This document shows positions 25,450 to 35,342 of a DNA stretch of 64,000 nucleotides, one piece after another. The notes under the pieces are model-generated. The model was not told the origin of the DNA, made no database searches, and saw only the letters and a program-made list of their open reading frames with translations. Source of the DNA: AP-15 sp963795485 (GTDB taxonomy: Bacteria > Pseudomonadota > Alphaproteobacteria > ATCC43930 > CGMCC-115725); NCBI GenBank assembly GCA_963795485.1, contig CAWCIL010000006.1, positions 558,001 through 622,000 on the forward strand, read 5' to 3'. The translations under genes were made by a program, and so were the position numbers. Position 1 is the first letter of the stretch. Each line of letters starts with the position of its first letter.

Positions 25450-27531
25450 GTGCTCGCCAGAGACGATGTCGCATTCGAGGTGACCGGGGCCGCCGGGGGG
25501 CCCGCCCGCCGGCGTCTGCGGATCGGGCTCGCGCTCAAGCTGGCCCTCGCCTTTGTCGGGCTCGTCAGCTTTGTTCTGGTGGTGAACGGCTCGGTCGACA
25601 TGTGGCTGGGCTACCGCGCCGCCGAACACGCCGCGGTGCAGATCCAGCAGGAAAAGGCTCGGGACGCCGCCCGGCGCATCGAGCAGTTTGTTTCGGAGAT
25701 CGAGCTGCAGATCGGCTGGACCACCCTGCTGCAGTGGGACGCGCTGCCGCTCGAAGAGCGCCGCTATGACTTTATCCGGCTGATGCGCGAGGTGCCGGCG
25801 ATCGCCGAGCTTACCGAAATCGACGGATCGGGCAGGGAAGAGTTGAAGCTGTCGCGCATCGCCCCCGATGTCGCGGGGAGCGGCATCAACGATGCCGCCG
25901 ACCCTGCCTTCGTGCAGGCGGAGGCAAACGGCGTCTGGTTCAGCCCAGTCCATTTCCATAACATGTCCGAACCCTATATGACGATCGCCGTCGCGCATGC
26001 CGGGCATCGGGCGGGGGTGACTGTCGCCGAGGTCAACCTCAAATTCATCTGGGACCTGATCACGGCGCTGCAGGTCGGACGCACCGGCTACGCTTATGTG
26101 GTCGATTCCCGCGGGCGGCTGATCGCCGACCCCGATCTCAGCCTGGTCCTGCGCGAGACCGACCTTTCGCACCTGCCGCAGGTGGCGGCAGCGCTGGCCA
26201 GCTTGCATCAGGGCACCGCGGCGAACGGTGCCCATACCGCGACCGGGCCGACCGGCGGCACGGTTTTGACCGCGTATGCGCCGATACCGCGGCTCGGTTG
26301 GATTGTCTTTGTCGAACTGCCGCTGCGTGAGGCGCTGGCGCCGGTTTATGCTTCGCTCTGGCGAATGGCGGCGCTGCTGGCGCTCGGCCTGTTGCTGGCG
26401 GCGACCGCCGGCACGTTGCTCGCCAGGCGCATGGTGGTGCCGATCCGGCGCCTGCAATCGGGCGCCGAGCGACTGGGTTCGGGCGAGCGCAGCCAGCCGA
26501 TCGAGATCCGTACCGGCGATGAGATCGAAACCCTCGCCGATCGGTTCAATCAAATGGCGGCGAAAGTGCAGGAATCGCACGACACCTTGGAGGCCAAGGT
26601 CGAGGCGCGCACCGAAGAGCTGCAGGCGCGCGAGCAGGAAGCCAGGGCGGCCCGGCTTGCCGCCGAGGAGGCGCTCTCCGGTCTGCATAAGGCGCAGGAC
26701 CGCCTGGTCGAGACGCAAAAACTGGCCTCGCTCGGCCAGCTGACCGCCGGCATCGCCCACGAAATCAAAAATCCGCTGAATTTCGTTAATAATTTCGCCG
26801 AATTGTCGGCGGAGCTGACCGACGAGCTGCGCGAACTGCTGATGGCGAAGGATGCGCCGTTGCCCGACCCGTCGCGCGGTGAAATCGACGATCTGACGCG
26901 GACGCTGAGCGGCAACCTCGCCAAGATCGTCGAGCATGGGCGGCGCGCCGACAGCATCGTCAAGAACATGCTGCTGCATTCGCGCGGCGATGGCGGCGAG
27001 CGCCGCCGCGCGGATCTGAACGCCCTTGTCGAGGAAAGCCTGAACCTCGCCTATCACGGCGCGCGCGCCGAAAAGCCGGATTTCAACGTGACCCTGCACC
27101 GGGATCTCGACCCGCTGATCGGCGAGATCGAGCTTTATCCGCAGGAAATCACCCGTGTTCTGCTCAATCTTTTCGGCAATGGGTTCTATGCCGTGCGCGA
27201 ACGCCAGCGCAGCGCCCAAGAACCGGGGTTCGAGCCGACACTTTGGGTCGCCACGCGGGCATTGGCCGGCCGGGTCGAGATTCGGGTGCGCGACAACGGC
27301 AGCGGCATTCCCGACGAGGCGAAGGCGAAAATCTTCGACCCGTTCTTTACCACCAAGCCCGCCGGCGAAGGGACTGGCCTCGGGTTGTCGCTGAGCTTCG
27401 ACATCATCGTCAAGCAGCACGGCGGCAGCTTCGACGTCGAGAGCGAGCCGGGTGCGTTCACCGAATTTGTCATCGCCCTGCCGATGGAGACCCCGCCCGG
27501 TGCCGAGCCCGGCAAAGGAAGGAACGCATGA
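25450..27531 (+). CDS. membrane sensor histidine kinase (dCache-HAMP-HisKA-HATPase)
   Basis: A 693-residue inner-membrane kinase. A transmembrane helix at about residues 27-50 precedes a ~250-residue periplasmic double-Cache-like domain (GRTGYAYVVDSRGRLIADPD). A second helix (ALLALGLLLAATAGTLLARR) leads to HAMP, then a coiled coil (TLEAKVEARTEELQAREQEA). The phospho-acceptor motif is LGQLTAGIAHEIKNPLNFVN. The ATP-binding domain shows NLFGNGFYA (N box), VRDNGSGIPD (G1), FDPFFTTKP (F) and GTGLGLSLS (G2). The GTG start is 16 bases after the binding-protein stop, and the end overlaps the response regulator by ATGA. Confidence 0.92.
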   Translation: MLARDDVAFEVTGAAGGPARRRLRIGLALKLALAFVGLVSFVLVVNGSVDMWLGYRAAEHAAVQIQQEKARDAARRIEQFVSEIELQIGWTTLLQWDALPLEERRYDFIRLMREVPAIAELTEIDGSGREELKLSRIAPDVAGSGINDAADPAFVQAEANGVWFSPVHFHNMSEPYMTIAVAHAGHRAGVTVAEVNLKFIWDLITALQVGRTGYAYVVDSRGRLIADPDLSLVLRETDLSHLPQVAAALASLHQGTAANGAHTATGPTGGTVLTAYAPIPRLGWIVFVELPLREALAPVYASLWRMAALLALGLLLAATAGTLLARRMVVPIRRLQSGAERLGSGERSQPIEIRTGDEIETLADRFNQMAAKVQESHDTLEAKVEARTEELQAREQEARAARLAAEEALSGLHKAQDRLVETQKLASLGQLTAGIAHEIKNPLNFVNNFAELSAELTDELRELLMAKDAPLPDPSRGEIDDLTRTLSGNLAKIVEHGRRADSIVKNMLLHSRGDGGERRRADLNALVEESLNLAYHGARAEKPDFNVTLHRDLDPLIGEIELYPQEITRVLLNLFGNGFYAVRERQRSAQEPGFEPTLWVATRALAGRVEIRVRDNGSGIPDEAKAKIFDPFFTTKPAGEGTGLGLSLSFDIIVKQHGGSFDVESEPGAFTEFVIALPMETPPGAEPGKGRNA

Positions 27532-28778
27532 CCGCGATGATCCTCGTGGTTGATGACGAGCCGGATCTGGAGTCTCTGGTCCAGCAACGGTTCCGGCGCC
27601 AGATCCGCGGCGGCGAGCTCGATTTTTGCTTTGCTCGCGACGGCGTCCAGGCGCTCGAGATGCTGACCAACGGCACCGTCGTCGACATGGTGCTCAGCGA
27701 CATAAACATGCCGCGAATGGACGGCCTGACCCTGCTGCAAAAAATTCAGGAAAGCGCCGACCCGCTGTCGACCGTGATTGTTTCGGCCTATGGCGACATG
27801 GCCAACATCCGCACCGCGATGAATCGCGGGGCATTCGATTTTGTAACCAAACCGATCGATTTCACCGATCTCGAAACCACGATCAAAAAGACCCTCGCGC
27901 ATATCGAGCGGCTGCGCGAAGCGCGCCGGCGGCAGATCGCGGCGGAGGAAGCGCATGCGCTCTTGTCGCGCTATTTTTCACCCAACCTGGCCGAGCGGCT
28001 GGCGAACGACCCCGACGCGATCGACCTCGGCGGGCAACGCCGCGAGATCACTTCGCTATTCACCGACATCGCCGAGTTCACCTCGCTGGTCGAGACCCTC
28101 GACCCGGAGATCATCGCGCCGTTGTTGAACGACTATCTGGGGGCCATGACCGACATCGTCTTCGCCCATGGCGGGACGTTGCTAAAGCTGGTCGGCGACG
28201 CCATGCACGTGCTGTTTGGAGCGCCGGCCGATCAGCCCGATCACGCGGAGCGTGCCGTCGCCTGCGCCCTCGAGCTCGACGCGAGCGCAGAGGCCTTTCG
28301 CGAACGCTGGCGGCAGCGCGGGCTGGCACTCGGCGCGACCCGTCTCGGCCTCGCCGCCGGTCCGGCGATCGTCGGTAATTTCGGCGGCGGGCGCTATTTC
28401 GACTACACGGCCTATGGCGACACGGTCAACGCGTCGGCCCGGCTCGAAGCCGCGAACAAGCAGCTCGGCACCCGCATCTGCGTCGGCGAAAGCGTCGCGA
28501 GCCGTGTCGCCGGGTTTCGCGGAAGGCCGGTCGGCGAGCTCGTTCTGCGTGGCCGCAAAGAGCCGCTGCGCGCGTTCGAACCGCTCTCGGCCGAAGCTTT
28601 CGACGAGCCGGCGACCCGCGCCTATCTCGACGCTTTCGCCAAGCTCGAAGCCGGCGACCTCGCGGCGATGCCGGCCTTTGCGGCGCTGCTCGGCCTGCGC
28701 AGCGAGGACCAGCTGGTCGGCTTTCATCTGCGGCGCCTGTTGAGCGGCGCCGCCGGTTCGCGCATCCTCCTCGAATAG
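27528..28778 (+). CDS. response regulator with adenylate/guanylate cyclase output
   Basis: A 416-residue two-domain signalling protein. Residues 1-120 are a receiver with the acidic pair in LVVDDEPDLE, the phospho-acceptor Asp in MVLSDINMPRMDG and Lys in FVTKPIDF. After a helical linker, residues ~160-345 are a class III nucleotide cyclase: EITSLFTDIAEFTSLVETLD (metal-binding Asp), KLVGDAMHVLFGAP (second metal Asp) and GGGRYFDYTAYGDTVNASAR (transition-state Asn/Arg region). The purine-specifying position is near DYTAYG, which favours cAMP but does not settle it. The ATGA overlap with the kinase gene indicates coupled translation, so the kinase is its expected partner. Confidence 0.92.
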   Translation: MTAMILVVDDEPDLESLVQQRFRRQIRGGELDFCFARDGVQALEMLTNGTVVDMVLSDINMPRMDGLTLLQKIQESADPLSTVIVSAYGDMANIRTAMNRGAFDFVTKPIDFTDLETTIKKTLAHIERLREARRRQIAAEEAHALLSRYFSPNLAERLANDPDAIDLGGQRREITSLFTDIAEFTSLVETLDPEIIAPLLNDYLGAMTDIVFAHGGTLLKLVGDAMHVLFGAPADQPDHAERAVACALELDASAEAFRERWRQRGLALGATRLGLAAGPAIVGNFGGGRYFDYTAYGDTVNASARLEAANKQLGTRICVGESVASRVAGFRGRPVGELVLRGRKEPLRAFEPLSAEAFDEPATRAYLDAFAKLEAGDLAAMPAFAALLGLRSEDQLVGFHLRRLLSGAAGSRILLE

Positions 28779-28885
28779 ATCTCGCGCGCACCTCGCCGGC
28801 CAGTGATCGCACGCTCGCGCCGAGAGCGCCGCCGAGCTTGGCGCTCCACCAGGAGAGAATTCCGAAAGATCAGCCCTTGGCCGTC

Positions 28886-28911
28886 GTTCCCGCTTTGGTG
28901 GGAGCATTTTT
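28886..28911 (+). terminator. Rho-independent terminator after the cyclase gene
   Basis: GTTCCCGC pairs with GTGGGAGC (8 pairs, two of them G-T) around a TTTG loop, followed by ATTTTT. It lies ~110 bases after the cyclase stop and just before the convergent tamB end. Confidence 0.55.
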
Positions 28912-28931
28912 GATACGATGCGCAATCTCTC

Positions 28932-31900
28932 TCAATAATCGTATTTGTAATTGAGCCCGATGCCGGTGCCCCCGTTCTGCCCGGCCTCGGTGTCGACCGT
29001 CACATGATGACCCACATCGACCTCGACCGTCACCTTGCTGGTTGGCGGCGAGACGCCCTGGGTCACTCCGACCGAGACCCCCGGGGCAATGTATTTCCCG
29101 GCGCTGACCGCGGTCGTGCTCGAGGTCGTCGGGGTGACCACGCTCGGGTTGAGGATCGGGCTCGCCGCCCCGGCCGGGCCCTGGCCGAACCCGAGCCAAT
29201 CGAGACCGAGCTTGCCGCGCAGCCGGTCGAGCACGCCCGGGCCACCGCCGGCAAGGGTGGCGGCTGCTTGCGCCAGCTGCAGTCCCTGACCGGCGGTGAT
29301 CTGTCCCACTCCCTGGCCGAACAAAACGCGTGACAGGATCTCGTCCTGCGGCACCGCCGGGATCGAGGAGAGGGTGATCTTCGGCGCCGACGCATAGCCG
29401 CTGATGATCACTTGCGCGGTGATGTCGGCCGCGTTCGCCTCGGCGACGATATCGAGAGCGGGATCGAGCGTGGCGCCGCCATCGAAAGCGATCGTGCCTC
29501 GGGTCAAGAGGAAGCTCTTGCCCAACAGGTCAACGCTGCCGCGGCGCGCCACCAAAGTCCCGGAGATTTGCGGCGCGGCCGAGGTGCCGGCAATCTGGAG
29601 CCGGCCATGCCAGTCGCTGTTGAGGCCATGGCCGCGGACAAACACCTGGCCGGGCATGCCGAGCTTGATGTCGAGTGGCATCGGAAGCACCGGCGCCGGC
29701 GTCGCGGGCGGTGGCGCGGATGACCGCCCCTTGGCGTTTACTTCGGTGACCTTGAGAACGACGACGCTCGGCGGCAGGCTGTCCGGCAGCGTGATATCGG
29801 CGCGGTCGATCGTCAGCGCCGCCGCCACCTTGGGCGCTGCCAACGGGCCGGTCACCGCGACATTGCCGGTCGCGGTCGCCAGCACTTCGTCGCGCGCCGC
29901 CACGCGGAAATCGGCGAGCCTCGCCGACAATTCGGCCGTCGGCCCCGAGGCGCCGCTCAGCGCGACGCTGCCCTGCGCTCCAAGCGTGCCGCCGGCGCCG
30001 TCGCCGGCCGAGAGCGAGGCCAATCGGAAGCGGTCGCGATCGCCGACCACGAGGGCGTCGAGATTGGTCAGCTGCGCGCCGCTCGCGAAATTTTGGTAGC
30101 GGGCGCCGGCGAGCCTAAGTTCGCCACTCGCCGCCGGCGAAGCCACACTGCCGCCGACCATGACGTCAGCGGCAAAACGGCCGCTGATCCGGTCCTCGCC
30201 CAGTGGCAGCAGATCGGCGAGGTGGCCGATATCGCCGCCGCCCTGAAGCCGCAGCGCGAGCGGGTCCTGCGAGGGCACCGAAATCCCGAGCGGCGCCCGG
30301 GTCAGCACCATCGGCAGCGAACCGGCGATCGAGATCCGGTCGCCGGCGAGCCCGGTGACCCGGCCCTGCAAACCGACGGTCCGGCCGTTCCAGTCGCCTG
30401 CTACGCTCAGCCCAAGTTTCGGCGTCTGCGCCTGCCGGGATGCTGCCAGCGAGAGGTCGTCTGCGCTCAGCACCGCATGTCCCCGCGGGGCACCGAGGGT
30501 GCCGCCCAAATTCGCCTCTAGCGACAATGCGCCGCGGAGGCCGGGATAACCGATCAGCTGCGCGCCGGGCGCAATTGGCAGGTTGGCGGCGTTCAAGGAG
30601 ACCGAAAGCGCCTCGCTCTTGATCGCCGCATTGCCGCTGATTCGGCCGGGACCCAGCCGCAAGGCCAAACCGGCCAAGGAGAGATCGGCGCCGCGCCGCG
30701 ACAGGTCCAGCGGCTGTTCCAGCAGGAAGCGGGCGCCGCCCAAGGACCCGGTCAGCCGGGTCAGGCGCAGTTCGGCTCCGCCTGGCACGACCCCGCCGTC
30801 GCCGGCGAGCGTCAGCGACAGCGGATGCCCGTCGGCAGTGCCGTCGAAGGCGACGCGGCCCGGGCGCGGGCTGGAAAAACTGGCGACGGCGGTGGCGAAG
30901 TCAGCGGCGCCGAGGCGCACCGCGCGCAAGGAGAGGTGCCCCGTACCCGCCGGCATGCGCCACAAATCGGCGAGCCGCGCCGTCAGGCCAAGCCGGCCGA
31001 TCTCGATGTGCGATCGGTTGGCGCCGGCGGCGAGCCCTTGTCCGGTCGCCGAGAGATCGAGCCCTTGCCCGCCTCCCACCGCACCGAGCCGAGCGGTCAG
31101 GTCAAGGCTGCCGCCGAGCGGGGTGCCGGCGACTGCCGACCAACGCCCGAGATCCGGGATTCGGCCGGTCAGCGAGCCTTGGACGAGGCCGGTCGTGAAG
31201 TCGACCCGCAGATCGCCGTCTATCGCCGTGTCCGCCGCGGTCAGCCGCAGACGCGGCACGACCAGCTCGGAATTTCCATTCAACTCTGCGGCCAGTGCCA
31301 CCTGGCCGTCGAGCCCGGAGGCACGAAAACCACCGTCGATCGCTCCCTGGCGTCGCGACAGATCGGCGACCGTGCCGGAAAGCTGCAGGCGTTCGATGGG
31401 GGCACCGGCAATGGCGATGCCCCTGCCCTCCACCTCGCTGGTCATGCGCAGATGGTCGAGCGCACCCTCGGCCTTCACCCGAGCCGAGGCGGTTCCAGAG
31501 ATCCTGGCGCCCAGTGCCGCGCCGAGCGGCTTCAGCTGCGGCACCGCGAGGGTCAGCTCCGCTGCCAGCCGATCCGAGGCCGGGTCGAACCATGCATTGC
31601 CGGAGAGCTTGGCGGCGGCGCCGGTCAGCGCGAAATTGTCGAGATCGAGGGCGCCCGCCCGGTCGCGCCGAATGGCGCCGGCGAACCTGGCCTGGCTGCC
31701 GAGCAGCGCATCGGCGGCCGCGATGCCCGTCCGCATCCCGACCTCCGAACCGGCAAAATCGACAGCACCGGCAAGGCTGTGCCCGCTCGTGGCGAGGCGG
31801 CCCGAGCCGTTCAGGTCGAGACCGCCGCCCTGCACCGAAAACCGGGCAACCTCGAGCGTGCTCGCGTCTCGCGCGGCGGTGCCGGCAAACGACCACCCGA

Positions 31901-33209
31901 TACCCGCGCCCAACTGCTGCCCCAGCGCGCCGGCCGCGGGGACCGCGAGCCCGTCGATCCGACCTTTTGCCGCTACCGCGATCAGGGTCGCTGCTTGGTC
32001 GAGCGGACCGGAGGGGGTCGCCGTGACATGGACTTCGATGCGCTTCGCCCCGGACCCGGAAACTCCGATCCCGGTTCCCGATAGGTCCGCGTTTACACGC
32101 GGCCGGTCTTGGCTCCCGGTCGCGGCGATGCTCAAACTTGCCGCACCATGAAGCGGCGCGCCGGAAGCGCCCGACAGCCGCCCAAGGTCCGGGATATCCA
32201 CGTGCAGATGCGCCGCGATGGCCCGACTGGGCCCGGCGAAAGAGGTGTCGCCGGTAACGGTGCCGGCGGCGATCCCGACCGCCAGCCGGCGGACCGCGAT
32301 CCGTTCGCCGAACTCCGCATGCAACGCAAAAGTCGCCCGATCGCCGATAATTGTCGCTAGGTCGGGCGGCAGCAGCGGCGCCACGGCCGCGGTTCCGGTG
32401 AGGCCGAGGTCTGTCTCGGAAGCGACGCCGAGCGTAATGTCGGAGGCGAGGCGTGCGTCTGCGCCGGCCGAGGCGGTCAGCCGGCCGTGCCAATCCGCCA
32501 CCGGACCGGTGCCGGCGAGCGACAGCGCAAGCGGTAGCCGGTCCTGCTCTCCGAGCAGGCGGCCGAGCAGGATGCCGGTCGGCTCGGTCGCCTCGAGGCG
32601 CAGGCTGAGAACCGGTTTCTTTCCGCTCAGCGCCAGCTTCAACGCGAGCTTTCCGGGAATGCCGTCGATGCGGTGCAGGTCGATTGCGGCGCGTGCGGTT
32701 CCGCTATCGACCGTGGCGTTCCCTTCGATCGCGGCGGCGACGCTTTCGCCTAAAACCGCGGGCATCAGCGAGAGGCGCGCAATCGCGAGCCGGTCGAGCA
32801 CGACAGGGACCGGGAGATGCGGCACGCGAAGATAGTCGGCAAGCGGCCTCGATGGCGCCAATGACGGGCGCGCCATATCGATTTCGGCGACGGTCAGTGA
32901 GCGGATATGCAGCCGGCCAACGAGAAGTTCGGCCGGCGCGATCTCGAAGCCGATATCGTGCAGCGTCAGATAGGTGCCGCCCTTGTCCGCGAGGCGGATG
33001 CGAGCGATCCCGACGCGGAACGGCACGACGCCGCCCAGCCCCTCGATCGCCACGGCGAAATCGGAGGTGCTCACCGCCCGCGCTATGGTTCCCGCCAGCC
33101 AATCGCGCCCGACTCGCGTCTGCAGTATCCCGAAACCGATCAGCAGGATGGCGATCAGGGCGAAAAACACCGTTCCGAGCCAGCGCAGCACCCGGCCGAT
33201 GGCACGCAT
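28932..33209 (-). CDS. tamB: translocation and assembly module protein TamB
   Basis: A 1425-residue inner-membrane-anchored AsmA-like protein that bridges the periplasm as a long beta-groove. With TamA it helps outer-membrane protein insertion and phospholipid transport. The N-terminal anchor is LGTVFFALIAILLIGFGIL (about residues 11-29). The body is repetitive beta-rich sequence with many GxLxLxG-type strands. The C-terminal DUF490 domain is clear (SRVLFGQGVGQITAGQGLQL, GVSVGVTQGV, LNYKYDY at the end). Its ATG shares one base with the tamA stop (TGATG), so the two are translationally coupled. The frame is unbroken over 4.3 kb. Confidence 0.93.
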   Translation of the reverse strand: MRAIGRVLRWLGTVFFALIAILLIGFGILQTRVGRDWLAGTIARAVSTSDFAVAIEGLGGVVPFRVGIARIRLADKGGTYLTLHDIGFEIAPAELLVGRLHIRSLTVAEIDMARPSLAPSRPLADYLRVPHLPVPVVLDRLAIARLSLMPAVLGESVAAAIEGNATVDSGTARAAIDLHRIDGIPGKLALKLALSGKKPVLSLRLEATEPTGILLGRLLGEQDRLPLALSLAGTGPVADWHGRLTASAGADARLASDITLGVASETDLGLTGTAAVAPLLPPDLATIIGDRATFALHAEFGERIAVRRLAVGIAAGTVTGDTSFAGPSRAIAAHLHVDIPDLGRLSGASGAPLHGAASLSIAATGSQDRPRVNADLSGTGIGVSGSGAKRIEVHVTATPSGPLDQAATLIAVAAKGRIDGLAVPAAGALGQQLGAGIGWSFAGTAARDASTLEVARFSVQGGGLDLNGSGRLATSGHSLAGAVDFAGSEVGMRTGIAAADALLGSQARFAGAIRRDRAGALDLDNFALTGAAAKLSGNAWFDPASDRLAAELTLAVPQLKPLGAALGARISGTASARVKAEGALDHLRMTSEVEGRGIAIAGAPIERLQLSGTVADLSRRQGAIDGGFRASGLDGQVALAAELNGNSELVVPRLRLTAADTAIDGDLRVDFTTGLVQGSLTGRIPDLGRWSAVAGTPLGGSLDLTARLGAVGGGQGLDLSATGQGLAAGANRSHIEIGRLGLTARLADLWRMPAGTGHLSLRAVRLGAADFATAVASFSSPRPGRVAFDGTADGHPLSLTLAGDGGVVPGGAELRLTRLTGSLGGARFLLEQPLDLSRRGADLSLAGLALRLGPGRISGNAAIKSEALSVSLNAANLPIAPGAQLIGYPGLRGALSLEANLGGTLGAPRGHAVLSADDLSLAASRQAQTPKLGLSVAGDWNGRTVGLQGRVTGLAGDRISIAGSLPMVLTRAPLGISVPSQDPLALRLQGGGDIGHLADLLPLGEDRISGRFAADVMVGGSVASPAASGELRLAGARYQNFASGAQLTNLDALVVGDRDRFRLASLSAGDGAGGTLGAQGSVALSGASGPTAELSARLADFRVAARDEVLATATGNVAVTGPLAAPKVAAALTIDRADITLPDSLPPSVVVLKVTEVNAKGRSSAPPPATPAPVLPMPLDIKLGMPGQVFVRGHGLNSDWHGRLQIAGTSAAPQISGTLVARRGSVDLLGKSFLLTRGTIAFDGGATLDPALDIVAEANAADITAQVIISGYASAPKITLSSIPAVPQDEILSRVLFGQGVGQITAGQGLQLAQAAATLAGGGPGVLDRLRGKLGLDWLGFGQGPAGAASPILNPSVVTPTTSSTTAVSAGKYIAPGVSVGVTQGVSPPTSKVTVEVDVGHHVTVDTEAGQNGGTGIGLNYKYDY

Positions 33210-35041
33210 CAGAACGCCTCGCCGAGGCTGACATAGACCTGGATCCAGGAATCGGCGCTGCGCTTGTAAAGCGGGGTCGCAAGGTCGAGGCGCAGCGGCC
33301 CGAACGAGGTGTAATAGCGCAGGCCCAACCCGACGCCATAGAACAGGCGGTGGTCGAGCTGCGGCACGCTCGTCTCGTAATAGCTGCCGGCATCGACGAA
33401 CGGGACCAAGCCGATCGCGTCGGTAACCTTCACTCGGGTCTCGAAATTGAGCACCAGGCTCGATTTGCCGCCGATCGGGTCGTTGTTGGGAGCAAGCGGC
33501 CCGGCCATCTGGTAGCCATAGGCCCGGATCGACCCGCCGCCGCCGGCATAGATCCGCTGGTCGGCCGGCACCCCTGACAGCGGGGCGCCGTCGAGCGAGG
33601 CGAGCGCCACCCTGCCGGCGAGGATCGCCCGCCCTTGAGTGTCGATCTTCCAGTAGGTGCTGGCCGAGGCGAAATTGGTCACGAAGGTCTCGCTCGGGCT
33701 CGAAAAAATATGGGCCGGGGTGACTGCGAGCTCAGCGCGCCAGCCGCGGGTCGGGCTCAACAAATTGTCGGTGGCGTCATATTTGACATAGGCCGGGACG
33801 CCGAACAGCGTGTACCGCTGGGTGCGTTGCGCCGAGGTGTTGGTCGAGACGTTGGCGAGCTGCTCGACATTGGCCTGCTCGCCCTCGAGCGCCGCTCCGA
33901 TCGTCAGCCGGCGGCCGAACCGACGTTCGAAACCGGCGGTGGCGAGTGCCCGGCGGCTGTGATAGGCGCTCGGCGTATCGTCGGCGATCTCGGCGGTGGC
34001 GAGAAAATCCTGGTCGGTGGTAAGGAAATCGGGCCGGCGGAAATTCGCGTTGAGGCCGTAGACCTGCTGCCCGGCGGTGGCGGAGAGCCGCAGATATTCG
34101 GCATGGCCGAACAGGTTGCGGTTTTCCCAGAACACCCGGGCCGCCGCACCCTGGCTGGTGTTGTAGCCGACCCCGGCGCCGATCGTGCGGTGCGGTCGCT
34201 CGGTCGCCTCGACCGTCATGCGCGCGGTCCCGGGTTGCCCTGGCTCGGCCGTGGGCGTGATCCGCACAGCGTTGAATAGGCCGCTTTCGATCAAGATCTG
34301 CCGGGTCTGCTCGACCTTGGCGGCATCGTAGACCTCGCCGCGACGCCAGCGCAGCCGGCGCTCGACATAATCGGGGTCGAGGTCTTTGAGCCCCACGATC
34401 GCCACCGCGCCAAACTGGGTCTGCGGCCCGGGCATGATCGTGTAGGTCACCGCCATGGTGTGCGCGGCGTGGTCGATCAGAACCTGCCGGTGCTCGACCT
34501 TGGCGAAGGGATGGCCATTGTCGCCGAAAGCGTCCAGCAACGCCGTCTCGGTCGCCAGCACCGGGGCGGTGCGCGCCGGTGCCCCCGGTGTCAGCGGCAG
34601 CGGGGCCTGGCCGGGCGGGACCGCCAAAGGTTTTCGGTCCGGTCCCAGCACCGTGACCGAGGCGACATGGTAGAGCGGTCCGGGCGTGACCGCGACCGTG
34701 ACCTTTTGCGGTTCGGCGGCGGTATCGACGCGGTAGGAGAAGCCGGCGTCCCAGTAGCCCAGGCTGTGTGCCGCGTCGGCTAGTCGGCCGAGGTCGCGGT
34801 CGGCGCGGCGCCTGAGTGCTTCCTCCGATGCCGGAGGATGATCCTCGAGCGTCTTGAGATCGGAGACTTTGTCCAACAAATCGGCGAGGTCGCCGTTGCC
34901 GGCGCCGCTGATCGTCGCCCGGTAGCGGATATCGGCACGGCCCGTATCGGCGGGCAGCAATGCCGCAATCAGGCTCAGCGCCGGCACGATCCCCCGAATC
35001 GCTGTCCGAATTCGGGCGAAAACCCCAACGGGGCGCCACAC
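33209..35041 (-). CDS. tamA: autotransporter assembly complex outer-membrane protein TamA
   Basis: A 610-residue Omp85-family protein. An N-terminal signal segment (IVPALSLIAALLPADTGRAD) is followed by POTRA domains (about residues 35-270; for example PGPLYHVASVTVLG and YVERRLRWRRGEVYDAAKVE). The C-terminal 16-stranded barrel contains the lid-lock motif region IYAGGGGSIRAYGYQ and ends in strand LYKRSADSWIQVYVSLGEAF with the terminal Phe used by BAM. It lies 10 bases after rpmB and overlaps tamB, forming rpmB-tamA-tamB. Confidence 0.93.
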   Translation of the reverse strand: MWRPVGVFARIRTAIRGIVPALSLIAALLPADTGRADIRYRATISGAGNGDLADLLDKVSDLKTLEDHPPASEEALRRRADRDLGRLADAAHSLGYWDAGFSYRVDTAAEPQKVTVAVTPGPLYHVASVTVLGPDRKPLAVPPGQAPLPLTPGAPARTAPVLATETALLDAFGDNGHPFAKVEHRQVLIDHAAHTMAVTYTIMPGPQTQFGAVAIVGLKDLDPDYVERRLRWRRGEVYDAAKVEQTRQILIESGLFNAVRITPTAEPGQPGTARMTVEATERPHRTIGAGVGYNTSQGAAARVFWENRNLFGHAEYLRLSATAGQQVYGLNANFRRPDFLTTDQDFLATAEIADDTPSAYHSRRALATAGFERRFGRRLTIGAALEGEQANVEQLANVSTNTSAQRTQRYTLFGVPAYVKYDATDNLLSPTRGWRAELAVTPAHIFSSPSETFVTNFASASTYWKIDTQGRAILAGRVALASLDGAPLSGVPADQRIYAGGGGSIRAYGYQMAGPLAPNNDPIGGKSSLVLNFETRVKVTDAIGLVPFVDAGSYYETSVPQLDHRLFYGVGLGLRYYTSFGPLRLDLATPLYKRSADSWIQVYVSLGEAF

Positions 35042-35051
35042 CCGCCCGGGC

Positions 35052-35342
35052 TTATCCGCTCCGGCGTGCGGCGGCCGCCTCGACCCGACGCTTTAGCCGG
35101 CGGATCTCCGGCGTCAGCTTGCGGTCGGGGGTATCGCGCAAAAACGCGTCGATGCCGCCCTTGTGCTCGATCGTGCGGATCGCCGCCGCGGTAATCCGCA
35201 TCGGAACCGGCCCGAGCACGTCGGACAGCACTGAAATCTGCTGCAGATTAGGCAGAAAGCGCCGCTTGGTCTTGTTGTTGGCATGGCTGACATTATGCCC
35301 GACCTGAACGCCCTTGCCGGTGATCGCGCATCTCCGCGCCAT
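35052..35342 (-). CDS. rpmB: 50S ribosomal protein L28
   Basis: Large-subunit ribosomal protein, 96 residues, starting at MARRCAITGKGVQVGHNVSH (ATG at 35342). The family blocks NNKTKRRFLPNLQ and AIRTIEHKGGIDAFL are present. It lacks the CxxC zinc pairs found in some L28 proteins. An upstream in-frame ATG at 35384 would add 14 non-homologous residues and is rejected. Its close spacing to tamA suggests shared transcription. Confidence 0.96.
   Translation of the reverse strand: MARRCAITGKGVQVGHNVSHANNKTKRRFLPNLQQISVLSDVLGPVPMRITAAAIRTIEHKGGIDAFLRDTPDRKLTPEIRRLKRRVEAAAARRSG

Noticed and set aside
31102..32493. 463-codon frame inside tamB on the same strand
   Set aside because: It is a +1 shadow of tamB with Arg/Gly-rich low-complexity sequence.
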